Below, piece after piece: positions 1-8,496 of a stretch of 64,000 nt of DNA. The stretch comes from Bradyrhizobium sp. BR13661 (GTDB lineage Bacteria > Pseudomonadota > Alphaproteobacteria > Rhizobiales > Xanthobacteraceae). The stretch covers positions 620,001 to 684,000 of the forward strand of contig NZ_JARXWB010000001.1 in NCBI RefSeq assembly GCF_029892425.1. The letters are read 5' to 3'. A program made the translations under genes and the position numbers. Position 1 is the first letter of the stretch, and each line of letters opens with the position of its first letter. The notes under the pieces were generated by a model. That model was given only the letters and a program-made list of their open reading frames with translations, was not told where the DNA came from and made no database searches.

Positions 1-688
1 CATCGAGCTGCGCCACGGTCGGCATCAAGGCGGCGCGGTTTTTCAAGGCCCAGCCGTAATATTGCACATTGGCGACCTCGAGCCGGTCGGCGTCGAGATC
101 GATGGACATTTGGATGATCTCGGGCAGCTGGTGCAAATTCTGCCGGTGCATCACCGCGTTCACGGTGAGCGGCAGGTCGAGCTCGCGCGTCCATTTGGCG
201 ACTTCGAGCTTCTTGCGATGGCCGCCCTTGTAGCCGGCAACGCGATCGGCGAGGCCTTCCTCGATGCCCTGGAACGAGATCTGCACATGGCAGAGCCCGG
301 CATCGGCGAGCTCACTCAGCCGCTCACGCGTCAGCAGCACGGCCGAGGTGATGAGGTTGGTGTAGAGCCCGACATCGGTGGCGTGCTTGACCAGCTCGAC
401 GAGGTCTTTGCGCGCCGTCGGCTCGCCGCCGGAGAAGTGCACCTGCAGCACGCCGATCTCGGCAAGCTCGCTCAGCACCTTCTTCCATTCGTCGGTGGTC
501 AGCTCCTTGCCCGAGCGATCGAGCTCGACGGGGTTGGAGCAATAGGGGCATTGCAGCGGGCAGCGATGGGTGATTTCGAGCAGCACGGCGAGCGGAATGC
601 CGAAGGTCTCCGCCGTCGAGCGGCTCTTCTCAAGCACGGTGAGGCTGTCGCTGGCGTCGGGAGGGATGATCGGGAGCACATCGCTCAT
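1..688 (-). CDS. pqqE: PqqE, PqqA peptide cyclase (radical SAM), 3' end outside the window
   Basis: Radical SAM/SPASM enzyme that, with PqqD as peptide chaperone, makes the Glu-Tyr carbon-carbon cross-link in PqqA, the first step of PQQ synthesis in the cytosol. About 229 N-terminal residues are visible and the rest, including the SPASM cluster region, lies beyond base 1. The radical SAM motif CxxxCxxC is at C43, C47 and C50 (context HRCPLQCPYC), and an SGGEP motif follows. The ATG at 688 overlaps the pqqD stop in an ATGA arrangement, so the two are translationally coupled. The truncation comes from the window edge, not from a mutation. Confidence 0.96.
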   Translation of the reverse strand, partial: MSDVLPIIPPDASDSLTVLEKSRSTAETFGIPLAVLLEITHRCPLQCPYCSNPVELDRSGKELTTDEWKKVLSELAEIGVLQVHFSGGEPTARKDLVELVKHATDVGLYTNLITSAVLLTRERLSELADAGLCHVQISFQGIEEGLADRVAGYKGGHRKKLEVAKWTRELDLPLTVNAVMHRQNLHQLPEIIQMSIDLDADRLEVANVQYYGWALKNRAALMPTVAQLD

Positions 689-996
689 GGCGTCTTCTCC
701 CGGGCTTCGGTCAGAAAGCCCTTGTCGGCGAGATCCTGCAGCATGGCGATGACATCAGTGAGGATCGCCTCGCGTGGGGCTGCGTATTTTTCCGCGAGCT
801 GATCGGAGACGTCGCCGACGCTGCGCTTGCCGTCGCAGAGCTGCAGAACCTCGACGGCGATCTCGTCAGGCGCCAGCACGCGCTCCGGCGCCAGGATCAC
901 CCAGACTTTGCGCGTTTCGTCATATTTGAGCTTGGCGTGCCGCGGCAGTACCGGCCGGCTTGCCTCGCTGACGCTGATGTTGCGCGGCCCGGCCAT
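685..996 (-). CDS. pqqD: PqqD, PqqA-binding peptide chaperone
   Basis: 103-residue protein of the PqqD/RiPP recognition-element family. It binds the PqqA precursor and presents it to PqqE. The length and the fold pattern fit the family: a basic N-terminal strand region (PRHAKLKYDETR), an ILAPERVLAPDE motif, then helices ending in DLADKGFL. The last bases overlap the pqqE start (ATGA). It lies 22 bp after pqqC in an uninterrupted minus-strand operon. No unusual residues were seen. Confidence 0.95.
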   Translation of the reverse strand: MAGPRNISVSEASRPVLPRHAKLKYDETRKVWVILAPERVLAPDEIAVEVLQLCDGKRSVGDVSDQLAEKYAAPREAILTDVIAMLQDLADKGFLTEAREKTP

Positions 997-1018
997 GCTC
1001 TGTCCCTAACTCGCCTTC

Positions 1019-1798
1019 TTAATTTTCTTTGGGCACGAACGCGCCCGGCGGAATGTTGCCTTCGACATAGGCGTGCTGGAGCGCATCGAGCTGCACCCAC
1101 AGCACGTTGGTCTTGAAGATCAGCGCATTGCAGACCTGCGCGCGCTGCTCCGGCGTCGTGGCGTGCGTCTTGACATAGGCGAGCGCGAAGTTGGCATCAC
1201 GCGGCGCTTGCGTCAGGCGGCGCTTGAAATAGCTCATGATGTCGGGGTTGACGAAGTCGTAGTGCTGCAACATGCCGGCGATGCGCTCTTCGTGGATGCT
1301 CGGCGCGAACAATTCGGTGAGCGAGGAGGCGATCGCCTCCAGCGGGCTCTTCTCGCGGCAATAGTGGACATAGGCCTCCACCGCGAAGCGCGTCGCCGGC
1401 AAGATGCCTTCGGTCGATTCCACATAGGCCGTGTCGAGGCCGAGGCCTTCGGTCAGCTTCAGCCAGCGCTCGATGCCGCCCTCGCTGCCGACATCGCCAT
1501 CGTGATCCTCGATGCGGTGACGCCATTCCAGCCGCGTGGCGCGATCGCGGAAGCGCGAGATCACCACCGCGTCCTTGATCGGGATCGTGCTCTGGTAATA
1601 GTAGCGGTTCAGCGCCCAGGCCTGCACCTGGCCCTTGCTGAGCTTGCCGCCGTGCAGCAGCTTATGAAACGGATGCAGGCTGTGATAGCGCGTCGCGCCG
1701 ATATGGCGCAGCGTTGCCTCCAGCTCCTCCGCCGAGTTGAGGCGGATGTCCTTACCGATCGAGAGCGCGGTCATTCCAGTCATGGATGCAGCATTCAC
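1019..1798 (-). CDS. pqqC: PqqC, pyrroloquinoline-quinone synthase
   Basis: Cofactor-free oxidase that performs the final ring closure and eight-electron oxidation giving PQQ. At 259 residues the length is normal. The all-helical PqqC core is recognisable from ATRYHSLHPFHKLLHGG, the WALNRYYYQSTIPIKD segment and RHRIEDHDGD. The longest reading begins at a GTG (1798) that overlaps the pqqB TGA, suggesting translational coupling. ATG codons at 1783 and 1774 are alternatives, so the first 5-8 residues are uncertain. Fourth gene from the operon's 3' end. Confidence 0.95.
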   Translation of the reverse strand: MNAASMTGMTALSIGKDIRLNSAEELEATLRHIGATRYHSLHPFHKLLHGGKLSKGQVQAWALNRYYYQSTIPIKDAVVISRFRDRATRLEWRHRIEDHDGDVGSEGGIERWLKLTEGLGLDTAYVESTEGILPATRFAVEAYVHYCREKSPLEAIASSLTELFAPSIHEERIAGMLQHYDFVNPDIMSYFKRRLTQAPRDANFALAYVKTHATTPEQRAQVCNALIFKTNVLWVQLDALQHAYVEGNIPPGAFVPKEN

Positions 1799-2724
1799 AG
1801 CACGATCTCCGTTCCATCTGCGGGTATCTGCCAGCCTGCGCCCTCGGCCGTCTTGCGTTCAGGCGAGGCAGGCAGCAGCGCCGGGTTCGAGTTGTTGATA
1901 TGTAGAAATATCTTTCTGCCGATCGAGAGATCGGCGAGCCGCGCAATGGCGCCGTCGTCGCCGGACATCGATACATGTCCCATGCTCTTGCCGGTCTTGT
2001 GGCCGAGGCCGCACCGGATCATCTCGTCATCGCGCCACACCGTACCGTCGAAGAAGACGAGTGACGAGCCTGAAATTTCTTTCCGCAATTCGTCGGTCAC
2101 CTCGGCGCAGGCGGCGATGAAATAGAAGCACTTGCCGGTCGATCTGTCGGTGATCTTCAGGCCCAGCGTATCGCCATCGCCGCTCTCGCCGCCGGGATGC
2201 GCCTTGCCTTCGAGATACCAGGCCGACTTGCCGGGCACCGCGAAGGGCAGCACCTCGAGCCCTGAGCGCGCGCCATCGGGCAGTCGCGGCTCGAACGGTT
2301 CATTGATGTCGATCGGCTGGCGCTTGACGCTCTTCTCGTTCAGCACGTTGAAGATGCTGTTGCTGGCCAGGATCGCGAGCACCTTCTCATGCGCATAAAT
2401 CGTGAAGGGCGAGCCTTCGCGCATCGAGAGCAGGCCGGCGACGGCATCGACTTCGCTGTTGGTGAGGATCACTCCGGCGACGGGCGTGTGGCGCAGCGCG
2501 CCAGCTTTGGGATGCAGTTGCGGCGTGGCATTCAATTGCTGGCGCAGATCAGGGGAGGCGTTGATCAGAAACCAGTGCTCGCCGTCGCAACTGAAGGCGA
2601 CCGAGGCCTGGGTTCGATAAAGCTCATGTCCAGAGTTGCGGGCCGCCCGGCAGCCTTCACACCCGCAATTCCACTGCGGGACACCGCCGCCAGCCCCGGC
2701 GCCCAGGACGACGACGCGAAGCAT
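1795..2724 (-). CDS. pqqB: PqqB, metallo-beta-lactamase-fold protein of PQQ synthesis
   Basis: 309-residue member of the metallo-beta-lactamase superfamily, associated in the literature with hydroxylation of the tyrosine part of the PQQ intermediate. The N-terminus carries the PqqB hallmark GAGAGGGVPQWNCGCEGC with its structural-zinc cysteines. The usual HxHxDH metal motif is replaced by TNSEVDAVAGLLSMREG, which is normal for PqqB. It starts 116 bp after pqqA, across a gap holding a stable inverted repeat, and its stop overlaps the pqqC start. Confidence 0.95.
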   Translation of the reverse strand: MLRVVVLGAGAGGGVPQWNCGCEGCRAARNSGHELYRTQASVAFSCDGEHWFLINASPDLRQQLNATPQLHPKAGALRHTPVAGVILTNSEVDAVAGLLSMREGSPFTIYAHEKVLAILASNSIFNVLNEKSVKRQPIDINEPFEPRLPDGARSGLEVLPFAVPGKSAWYLEGKAHPGGESGDGDTLGLKITDRSTGKCFYFIAACAEVTDELRKEISGSSLVFFDGTVWRDDEMIRCGLGHKTGKSMGHVSMSGDDGAIARLADLSIGRKIFLHINNSNPALLPASPERKTAEGAGWQIPADGTEIVL

Positions 2725-2748
2725 GATCCGTCTCCTGGCAACGTCGCG

Positions 2749-2813
2749 AGGTGGATCTCAGGCCGTCACGGTTTCCATCGTTCCGAAACCGATCGTGACC
2801 GGAAGACCCACCT
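2749..2813 (-). promoter_or_regulatory. Long imperfect hairpin in the pqqA-pqqB intergenic gap
   Basis: Three stacked stems are visible: AGGTGG/CCACCT (2749-2754 with 2808-2813), GTCACG/CGTGAC (2765-2770 with 2794-2799) and GTTTC/GAAAC (2771-2775 with 2785-2789), with a 4-nt bulge at 2790-2793. It sits between the tiny precursor gene and the enzyme genes. Such a structure could protect the pqqA message 3' end or attenuate read-through, so that precursor peptide exceeds enzymes. There is no T-run, so a classical terminator is less likely. The function is inferred. Confidence 0.5.
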
Positions 2814-2840
2814 GCACAGAACGCTTGACTTACCAACCGC

Positions 2841-2921
2841 TCACTTGCGGGTGGCGCTCACATACATGTTGATTTCCATGCCGCAGGGCACTTCGACGAT
2901 CTTGGGGGCTTTCCAGGCCAT
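2841..2921 (-). CDS. pqqA: PqqA, PQQ precursor peptide (26 residues)
   Basis: This very short gene encodes the ribosomal precursor of PQQ. The peptide runs MAWKAPKIVEVPCGMEINMY and ends VSATRK. The conserved Glu and Tyr that are cross-linked to form PQQ are E16 and Y20, in the invariant E-x3-Y spacing. A GGAGAG ribosome binding site lies about 6 nt before the ATG. It is the first gene of pqqABCDE, and the promoter should lie in 2922-3166, where no consensus was recognised. Confidence 0.97.
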   Translation of the reverse strand: MAWKAPKIVEVPCGMEINMYVSATRK

Positions 2922-3166
2922 TTTGGCTCTCCATTTCGCGAATTGGGACGTTTCCGCCCGGGGGGTAAATTACTGCGGGCGAAAAAGTTCGCCAGTGAAA
3001 TTTTCCCGAGCATGGGCATGTTGCGCCGCGAGACTTGCGGGGGGAACAGTACTTTCTGGTGATACGGCCTTGCGCCTGGCGCATTCGGTCGCGAACGCTG
3101 TCCTGATAAAGCAGTTGTGAGTGCAGTGCAGCTTTCAATCCGGTACAGGCGACCTAGCTGGATCCC

Positions 3167-3427
3167 ATGATGCCCAAATACTACTTCAACACCCGTATCG
3201 GCGATGAATTGATCGTGGACCCCGATGGCGAGGTTCTGCGCAATCCCGACCGCGCCTGGGAGGTTGCCCGCCAGATGATCCTGGAGGTGCTCAAATCCGA
3301 GGGCACCCAGCCGGCCCTGCTGGAGGCGGTCATCGAGGTGACCGACGACGACGGCGAGATCGTGCTGGAGTTTCCGTTCAGCGAGGCGCTGCTGGACACG
3401 CCGGACGAGTCCGCGACGCGGCACTAG
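3167..3427 (+). CDS. Small DUF6894-like protein
   Basis: 86-residue acidic protein opening MMPKYYFNTRIGDELIVDPDG. This pattern (Tyr/Phe-rich first strand, then an D-x-x-G turn and a long helix with RAWEVARQMILEVL) is typical of small alphaproteobacterial proteins grouped as DUF6894, whose role is unknown. No signal peptide or membrane segment. Translation could start at 3167 or at the next ATG (3170). It stands alone, divergent from pqqA. The family assignment is from memory of the pattern. Confidence 0.75.
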   Translation: MMPKYYFNTRIGDELIVDPDGEVLRNPDRAWEVARQMILEVLKSEGTQPALLEAVIEVTDDDGEIVLEFPFSEALLDTPDESATRH

Positions 3428-3507
3428 CCGGCCGTTCCTCCCTGCGAAATCCGCATGGCTTTGCCGCGTTCCCGGCGCTAAAAGACGCCGGTGATACGGA
3501 GCAAGTC

Positions 3508-4908
3508 ATGCAAGATCTCTGGCGCCTGTCGGCTGCCGACCTCGCTACTCTCGTCAAATCCAGAAAAGTGTCCGCCCGCGAGGCGGCCAAATCAGGCCTC
3601 GACCGCTTGGATGCCGTCAATCCCAGGCTCAACGCCGTGATCGACCACCGTCCCGAGGACGTGCTCAAGCAGGCTGATGCCGTCGATGCCGCCATCCTCA
3701 GGGGCGAGGATCCCGGCGTGCTGGCCGGCGTGCCCGTCACCATCAAGGCCAATGTCGACCAGGAGGGCTTTGCCACCACCAACGGCCTCAAGCTCCAGCG
3801 TGATCTGATCGCGCGCGAGGACAATCCTGTTGTTGCCAATTTCCGCAAAGCCGGCGCGGTTCTGCTTGGGCGCACCAATTGCCCGGCCTTCTCCTATCGC
3901 TGGTTCACCACCAACCTCGTCCATGGCGACACCAAGAATCCGCGCGATGCCTCGCTGACCCCGGGCGGCTCGTCCGGCGGCGCCGGCTCGGCGGTCGCGG
4001 CCGGCATCGGCGCCATCGCCCACGGCACCGACATCGCCGGCTCGATCCGTTATCCCGCCTACGCCTGCGGCGTGCACGGCCTGCGTCCGACCTTGGGCCG
4101 CATCCCCGCCTTCAACCCGGCGCTGCCGGAGCGCCCGATCGGCCCGCAGATCATGGCGGTCTCGGGCCCGCTGGCCCGCACCGTGAATGACTTGCGGATT
4201 TCGCTCGCGGCGATGTCGGCGCGTGATGCGCGCGATCCCTGGTATGTGCCGGCGCCGCTGGAAGGCCCCGCCGTCCCGAAGCGCGCCGCGATCTGTCTCA
4301 GCCCTGATGGCCTTGCCACCACGCCCGAGGTGAAGGCCGCGGTGACCGACGCTGGCAAGCGCCTCGAGCGCGCCGGCTGGACCGTCGAGGTGATCGCAAA
4401 CACCCCGCCGATGCGCGAGGCCGTCGAGTGGCAACGAAAACTCTGGCTCGGCGATGCCTTTGAGGCGCAGATGGAGATGGCCGAGCGCGAGGGCGATCCC
4501 GGTGCGCTGGCGTGCCTCAACGGCAACCGCGCCAAGGTCACGCCGATGGACCAGGCCAATTATGCGCAGGCGCTGACCCGCCGCGCCACGCTAACCCGTG
4601 ACTGGATGCTGTTCTTCGAGAAATACGCCGTGGTGCTGACGCCAGTGTCCGGCGAGCTACCATTTCCGGATCATCTCGACCTCAAGGATGCCGCCTCCTT
4701 CGAGCGCGTCTGGGAGGCGCAGCTGCCGCAGATCGCAACGCCCTTCATGGGCCTGCCTGGCCTCGTCGTCTCCACCGGCCTCGTCGGCAAGACACCGGTC
4801 GGCGTGCACATCGTTTCCGGCCGCTACCGCGAGGATCTGTGTCTTCTTGCAGGCGAGGCGATCGAGGCGGGCGGCGTGCCGCCCTCGCCGATCGATCCCG
4901 TGGGTTAG
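3508..4908 (+). CDS. Amidase (amidase signature family)
   Basis: 466-residue cytosolic amidase signature hydrolase that cleaves carboxamide bonds; the substrate cannot be read from sequence. The Ser-cisSer-Lys triad is visible: K80 in GVPVTIKANVD, cis-Ser S155 in the GGSSGGAGS signature, and nucleophile S179 in GTDIAGSIRYPA, with the family's usual 24-residue spacing between the serines. No signal peptide. The glutathione peroxidase gene begins 2 bp after its stop, so they are co-transcribed. The call is amidase family only, not GatA, because no GatB or GatC is nearby. Confidence 0.92.
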   Translation: MQDLWRLSAADLATLVKSRKVSAREAAKSGLDRLDAVNPRLNAVIDHRPEDVLKQADAVDAAILRGEDPGVLAGVPVTIKANVDQEGFATTNGLKLQRDLIAREDNPVVANFRKAGAVLLGRTNCPAFSYRWFTTNLVHGDTKNPRDASLTPGGSSGGAGSAVAAGIGAIAHGTDIAGSIRYPAYACGVHGLRPTLGRIPAFNPALPERPIGPQIMAVSGPLARTVNDLRISLAAMSARDARDPWYVPAPLEGPAVPKRAAICLSPDGLATTPEVKAAVTDAGKRLERAGWTVEVIANTPPMREAVEWQRKLWLGDAFEAQMEMAEREGDPGALACLNGNRAKVTPMDQANYAQALTRRATLTRDWMLFFEKYAVVLTPVSGELPFPDHLDLKDAASFERVWEAQLPQIATPFMGLPGLVVSTGLVGKTPVGVHIVSGRYREDLCLLAGEAIEAGGVPPSPIDPVG

Positions 4909-4910
4909 CG

Positions 4911-5387
4911 ATGTCGGCGCTTTACGAGTTCAAGGCCAATTCGCTTGCGGGCGACGAAGTGTCAATGCGCGCCTACGAGGGGCAGGTGCTGCTGATCGTC
5001 AACACCGCGAGCAAATGCGGCTTCACGCCGCAATATCGCGGGCTGGAAGATCTGCACCGCGACCTGTCGCCACGCGGCTTCTCGGTGCTCGGCTTTCCCT
5101 GCAACCAGTTCGGCGCACAGGAGCCGGGGCAAGCGAACGAGATCCAGGCGTTCTGCTCCACCAATTACGACGTCACCTTTCCCTTGTTCGAGAAGATCGA
5201 CGTCAACGGCGCCAATGCGCATCCCTTGTATGAGTACCTGAAACGTCAGCAATCCGGATTGCTCGGTTCCTCCATCAAATGGAATTTCACCAAATTCCTG
5301 GTGGACCGTGCCGGCAAGGTGATCGCGCGCTATGCGCCGACAGCGAGGCCGGAAGGATTGCGGAAGCAAATCGAGACCCTGTTATGA
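4911..5387 (+). CDS. Glutathione peroxidase family (Cys type)
   Basis: 158-residue thiol peroxidase of the GPx family that reduces hydroperoxides using thioredoxin or glutathione. The peroxidatic residue is Cys36 (NTASKCGFTPQY), not selenocysteine. The conserved FPCNQFGAQEPG segment with the active-site Gln and the IKWNFTKFLVDRAG segment with Trp and Asn are present. The start at 4911 matches the family N-terminus; an in-frame upstream ATG (4839) lies inside the amidase gene and is rejected. The stop overlaps the next ATG (ATGA), so the next gene is coupled. Confidence 0.95.
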   Translation: MSALYEFKANSLAGDEVSMRAYEGQVLLIVNTASKCGFTPQYRGLEDLHRDLSPRGFSVLGFPCNQFGAQEPGQANEIQAFCSTNYDVTFPLFEKIDVNGANAHPLYEYLKRQQSGLLGSSIKWNFTKFLVDRAGKVIARYAPTARPEGLRKQIETLL

Positions 5388-5641
5388 GCGAGACATCCAT
5401 GAGCGACGAATTTCCGGACCGCCTGTCGGTCGACCCCAACAGCCCCTATTACAACGCCGACATCCTCCAGCGCGACGTCGGCATCCGCTTCAAGGGCATC
5501 GAGAAGACCAATGTCGAGGAGTACTGCATCAGCGAAGGCTGGGTCCGCGTCACCGCCGGCAACGCCAAGGACCGCTACGGCAACCCGCTGACCATCAAGG
5601 TGCATGGCCCGGTCGAGCCGTATTTCAGGGATAAGAAGTGA
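5384..5641 (+). CDS. DUF3297 family protein
   Basis: Small soluble protein of up to 85 residues with the DUF3297 pattern (DEFPDRLSVDPNSPYYN, GIRFKGIEKTNVEEYC, RYGNPLTIKVHGPVEPYF). The family is widespread in proteobacteria and its function is unknown. The first ATG (5384) overlaps the peroxidase stop. A second at 5399 gives the usual family N-terminus MSDEFPDRL and may be the real start. It is probably the third gene of an amidase-peroxidase-DUF3297 transcript. Confidence 0.88.
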   Translation: MSETSMSDEFPDRLSVDPNSPYYNADILQRDVGIRFKGIEKTNVEEYCISEGWVRVTAGNAKDRYGNPLTIKVHGPVEPYFRDKK

Positions 5642-5650
5642 CGGCGAAGC

Positions 5651-5730
5651 CGTCATTCCGGGGCTCGCGAAGCGAGAACCCGGAATCTCGAGATTCCGGG
5701 TTCGATGCTACGCATCGCCCCGGAATGACG
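5651..5730. repeat. Intergenic palindromic repeat, CGTCATTCCGGGG family (copy 1)
   Basis: 80-bp element bounded by the inverted arms CGTCATTCCGGGG (5651-5663) and CCCCGGAATGACG (5718-5730). It contains a perfect 26-bp palindrome (5677-5702) around ATCTCGAGAT. Related copies lie at 49284-49393 and 55098-55203. It sits between the DUF3297 and tarD genes and is non-coding. Confidence 0.85.
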
Positions 5731-5750
5731 AAGAGAGAGAGCTGACCCCC

Positions 5751-6920
5751 ATGTCCGTCCGCATCGTCGACGTCCGCGAGATCACCAAACCGATCTCCTC
5801 CCCGATCCGCAACGCCTATATCGACTTCACCAAGATGACGACGAGCCTCGTTGCCGTCGTCACCGACGTCATGCGCGACGGCAAGCGCGTCGTCGGCTAC
5901 GGCTTCAATTCCAACGGCCGTTACGGGCAGGGCGGTTTGATCCGCGAGCGCTTTGCCGCGCGTATTCTCGAAGCCGATCCGAAGAAGCTTCTGAACGAGG
6001 TCGGCGACAATCTCGACCCAGACAAGGTCTGGGGCGCGATGATGACCAACGAAAAGCCCGGCGGTCACGGCGAGCGCTCGGTCGCGGTCGGCACCATCGA
6101 CATGGCGGTGTGGGACGCGGTGGCGAAGATCGCAGGCAAGCCGCTGTTTCGCCTGCTGGCCGAACGCCACGGCCGGCAAGCCAATCCGCGCGTCTTCGTC
6201 TATGCGGCGGGCGGCTATTATTATCCGGGCAAGGGGCTCTCGATGCTGCGCGGCGAGATGCGCAGCTATCTCGATCGCGGCTACAACGTCGTGAAGATGA
6301 AGATCGGCGGTGCTGACATCGGCGAGGATCGCATGCGCATCGAGGCGGTTCTGGAAGAGATCGGCAAGGACGCGCAGCTCGCCGTCGATGCCAACGGCCG
6401 CTTCAATCTCGAGACCGGCATCGCCTACGCCAAGATGCTGCGCGACTATCCCTTGTTCTGGTACGAGGAAGTCGGCGATCCCCTCGACTACGCGCTGCAG
6501 GCAGCCCTCGCCGAATTCTATCCCGGCCCGATGGCGACAGGCGAGAATCTCTTCAGTCACCAGGACGCCCGCAATCTGATCCGCTATGGCGGCATGCGCC
6601 CCGATCGCGACTGGCTGCAATTCGACTGCGCGCTGTCCTATGGCCTGTGCGAATACCAGCGCACGCTGGACGTCCTGAAGACCCACGGCTGGTCCCCCAG
6701 CCGCTGCATCCCCCACGGCGGCCACCAGATGTCGCTTAACATCGCAGCCGGCCTCGGCCTCGGCGGCAATGAAAGCTACCCTGATTTATTCCAGCCCTAT
6801 GGCGGTTTCCCCGATGGCGTGCGCGTCGAGAACGGCCACATCACGATGCCGGATCTCCCGGGCATCGGGTTCGAAGGGAAGTCGGATCTCTACAAGGAGA
6901 TGAAGGCGTTGGCGGAGTAG
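5751..6920 (+). CDS. tarD: D-tartrate dehydratase (enolase superfamily)
   Basis: 389-residue Mg-dependent member of the mandelate racemase branch of the enolase superfamily, dehydrating D-tartrate to oxaloacetate. Numbered from the ATG at 5751, the catalytic residues fall exactly where they are known in the characterised Bradyrhizobium enzyme: K184 (VVKMKIGG), metal ligands D213, E239 and E265, and H322 (CIPHGGH). This agreement makes the call specific and fixes the start; an in-frame ATG at 5604 would translate through the upstream repeat and is rejected. No tartrate transporter is adjacent. Confidence 0.95.
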   Translation: MSVRIVDVREITKPISSPIRNAYIDFTKMTTSLVAVVTDVMRDGKRVVGYGFNSNGRYGQGGLIRERFAARILEADPKKLLNEVGDNLDPDKVWGAMMTNEKPGGHGERSVAVGTIDMAVWDAVAKIAGKPLFRLLAERHGRQANPRVFVYAAGGYYYPGKGLSMLRGEMRSYLDRGYNVVKMKIGGADIGEDRMRIEAVLEEIGKDAQLAVDANGRFNLETGIAYAKMLRDYPLFWYEEVGDPLDYALQAALAEFYPGPMATGENLFSHQDARNLIRYGGMRPDRDWLQFDCALSYGLCEYQRTLDVLKTHGWSPSRCIPHGGHQMSLNIAAGLGLGGNESYPDLFQPYGGFPDGVRVENGHITMPDLPGIGFEGKSDLYKEMKALAE

Positions 6921-6963
6921 GGCTCACGTTGCTGACGCGCGACGGCCGAGCCAAGCTCTCTGC

Positions 6964-7080
6964 TGTCATGCCCCGGCTTGACCGGGGCATCCAGTACGCC
7001 GCGGCAGACGTGGCGAGAGCGAGCTCTTCAACGGCGGCCTCTGGAATACTGGATCGCCCGGTCGAGCCGGGCGATGACAC
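6964..7080. repeat. Mosaic palindromic repeat with CCAGTA...TACTGG core (copy 1)
   Basis: Starts with TGTCAT and a hairpin ATGCCCCGGC/CCGGGGCAT, then CCAGTA. After about 50 variable bases comes TACTGG, a second hairpin ATCGCCCGG/CCGGGCGAT, and GACA. Sibling copies at 52447-52551 and 55667-55770 use the same parts in other orders. It lies between the convergent ends of tarD and the malonyl-CoA decarboxylase gene. Short open frames across it are repeat artefacts. Confidence 0.85.
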
Positions 7081-7143
7081 TGAGGCTGTGGCTGCGGATC
7101 AGCGCTGCGCTCCGCTTGTCCGGAACGACGATTGAGTGAGCAA

Positions 7144-8496
7144 CTACGACAGCCGCATATCCAGCAGCCGCCGTCCTTCGCCCTTCAGCAGCTTCTTCAC
7201 CGCGCCGGACGCCACGACCTCGCCGTCATTGGCGTAGGCTTCGTGGTTCTTCTCGATGTCGTCGAGGCGATAGAGATAGTTCACCATCACGCCGGCGGAC
7301 TCGCGCAGGCCCTTGGGCGAGAGATCGCCGAGCCAGTTGATGCGCTCGAGGCGCGCGCCGTTGCCGAGGTGGAAGCGGGCGACGGAATCGATCAGCTTGC
7401 CCTTCGGCGTGCGTGCCTTCAGGAAGTAATAGGCGGCGAGCGGCTCGATCACGGCGCGCAGCTGCGCGGTCGTCTCGGGGTTCTCGAACCAACTGGGATC
7501 GTCGAGGCGCTTCAGCATCTCGCGGTCCTCGTCCGACAGCGGCAGGTCCTTGTCCTGCTTCACCCATGGCATGAAGCCGGGCACGGGCGACAGCGTCACG
7601 AAGGTGTCGAGCTTCGGCGTCTCGCGGCGCAGCTCCTCGACCACCTGCTTGATCAGGAAGCTGCCGAAGGAGATGCCGCCAAGGCCGCGCTGGGTGTTCG
7701 AGATCGAATAAAACACGGCGGTGCGTGCCTTCTCGATCGGTAAGTGCTGGCGGTCGACGGCGAGCAGCGGCGCAATCGCGCCCGGAATCGTTTCGGTCAG
7801 CGCCACCTCGACGAAGATCAGGGGCTCATCCACCATCGCAGGATGGAAGAAGGCATAGCAGCGGCGGTCGACGGGATCGATGCGGCGGCGCAGATCGTCC
7901 CAGTCGGAGATCTCGTGCACGGCTTCATAGCGAATGATCTTTTCGAGGATGTTGGCCGGGGTCGACCAGTCAATCCGGCGCAGCACGAGAAACCCCCTGT
8001 TGAACCACGACGAGAGAAGATGCGAGACGTCGCGATCGAGCGCGGCGAGGTCGGTGTGTCCGTTCATCATGCCGAGCAGGTCGGCACGCATGGCAACGAG
8101 ATCGCCGGTGCCGCCCGGCGCGCGGTTGAGCCGGCGGATCAGTTCCTGCCGCCGGGGTTCCGAGGCGAAATGCAGCGCGCTGGCGTCCGCGTCATCAAGC
8201 TCCGCGCGCCATTTCTCGATCGCCCTGGACAGGCGTTCCCGGTCCGGCCCGAAATCGCGCACCAGTCCCTCGAAGAAGGCGCGGCGTCCTGCCGCATCCA
8301 GCTCCGCGTAGCTGTCCAGCACCTCGCGCGCCATGGCGGTGCCGGAGGCCTCGCCGCGCCCGGACAGCAGCGCGTCGCAGAGCGCGATCAGCCCGTCGGC
8401 ATCCTGCTTGGTATCGGTGGCGTCCCCCCGGCGCAGCAGCGTGCGGCCGCGCTCGGAAATGGTGGCGAGCAGGTCGGAGAAGAAGGCATTGGCCAT
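7144..8496 (-). CDS. Malonyl-CoA decarboxylase
   Basis: 450-residue enzyme that decarboxylates malonyl-CoA to acetyl-CoA. It fits the malonyl-CoA decarboxylase family over its whole length: a helical N-terminal domain (residues 1-170) and a GNAT-like catalytic domain. Signature stretches are the WFNRGFLVLRRIDW region, YSISNTQRGLGGISFG (containing the catalytic Ser region) and FHLGNGARLERINWLGD near the C-terminus. It is cytosolic with no targeting signal. No malonyl-CoA synthetase or malonate carrier is adjacent, so its role (malonate use, or clearing malonyl-CoA) is open. Confidence 0.93.
   Translation of the reverse strand: MANAFFSDLLATISERGRTLLRRGDATDTKQDADGLIALCDALLSGRGEASGTAMAREVLDSYAELDAAGRRAFFEGLVRDFGPDRERLSRAIEKWRAELDDADASALHFASEPRRQELIRRLNRAPGGTGDLVAMRADLLGMMNGHTDLAALDRDVSHLLSSWFNRGFLVLRRIDWSTPANILEKIIRYEAVHEISDWDDLRRRIDPVDRRCYAFFHPAMVDEPLIFVEVALTETIPGAIAPLLAVDRQHLPIEKARTAVFYSISNTQRGLGGISFGSFLIKQVVEELRRETPKLDTFVTLSPVPGFMPWVKQDKDLPLSDEDREMLKRLDDPSWFENPETTAQLRAVIEPLAAYYFLKARTPKGKLIDSVARFHLGNGARLERINWLGDLSPKGLRESAGVMVNYLYRLDDIEKNHEAYANDGEVVASGAVKKLLKGEGRRLLDMRLS

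Noticed and set aside
6929..7135. 68-codon frame after tarD
   Set aside because: It lies entirely in the mosaic palindromic repeat.
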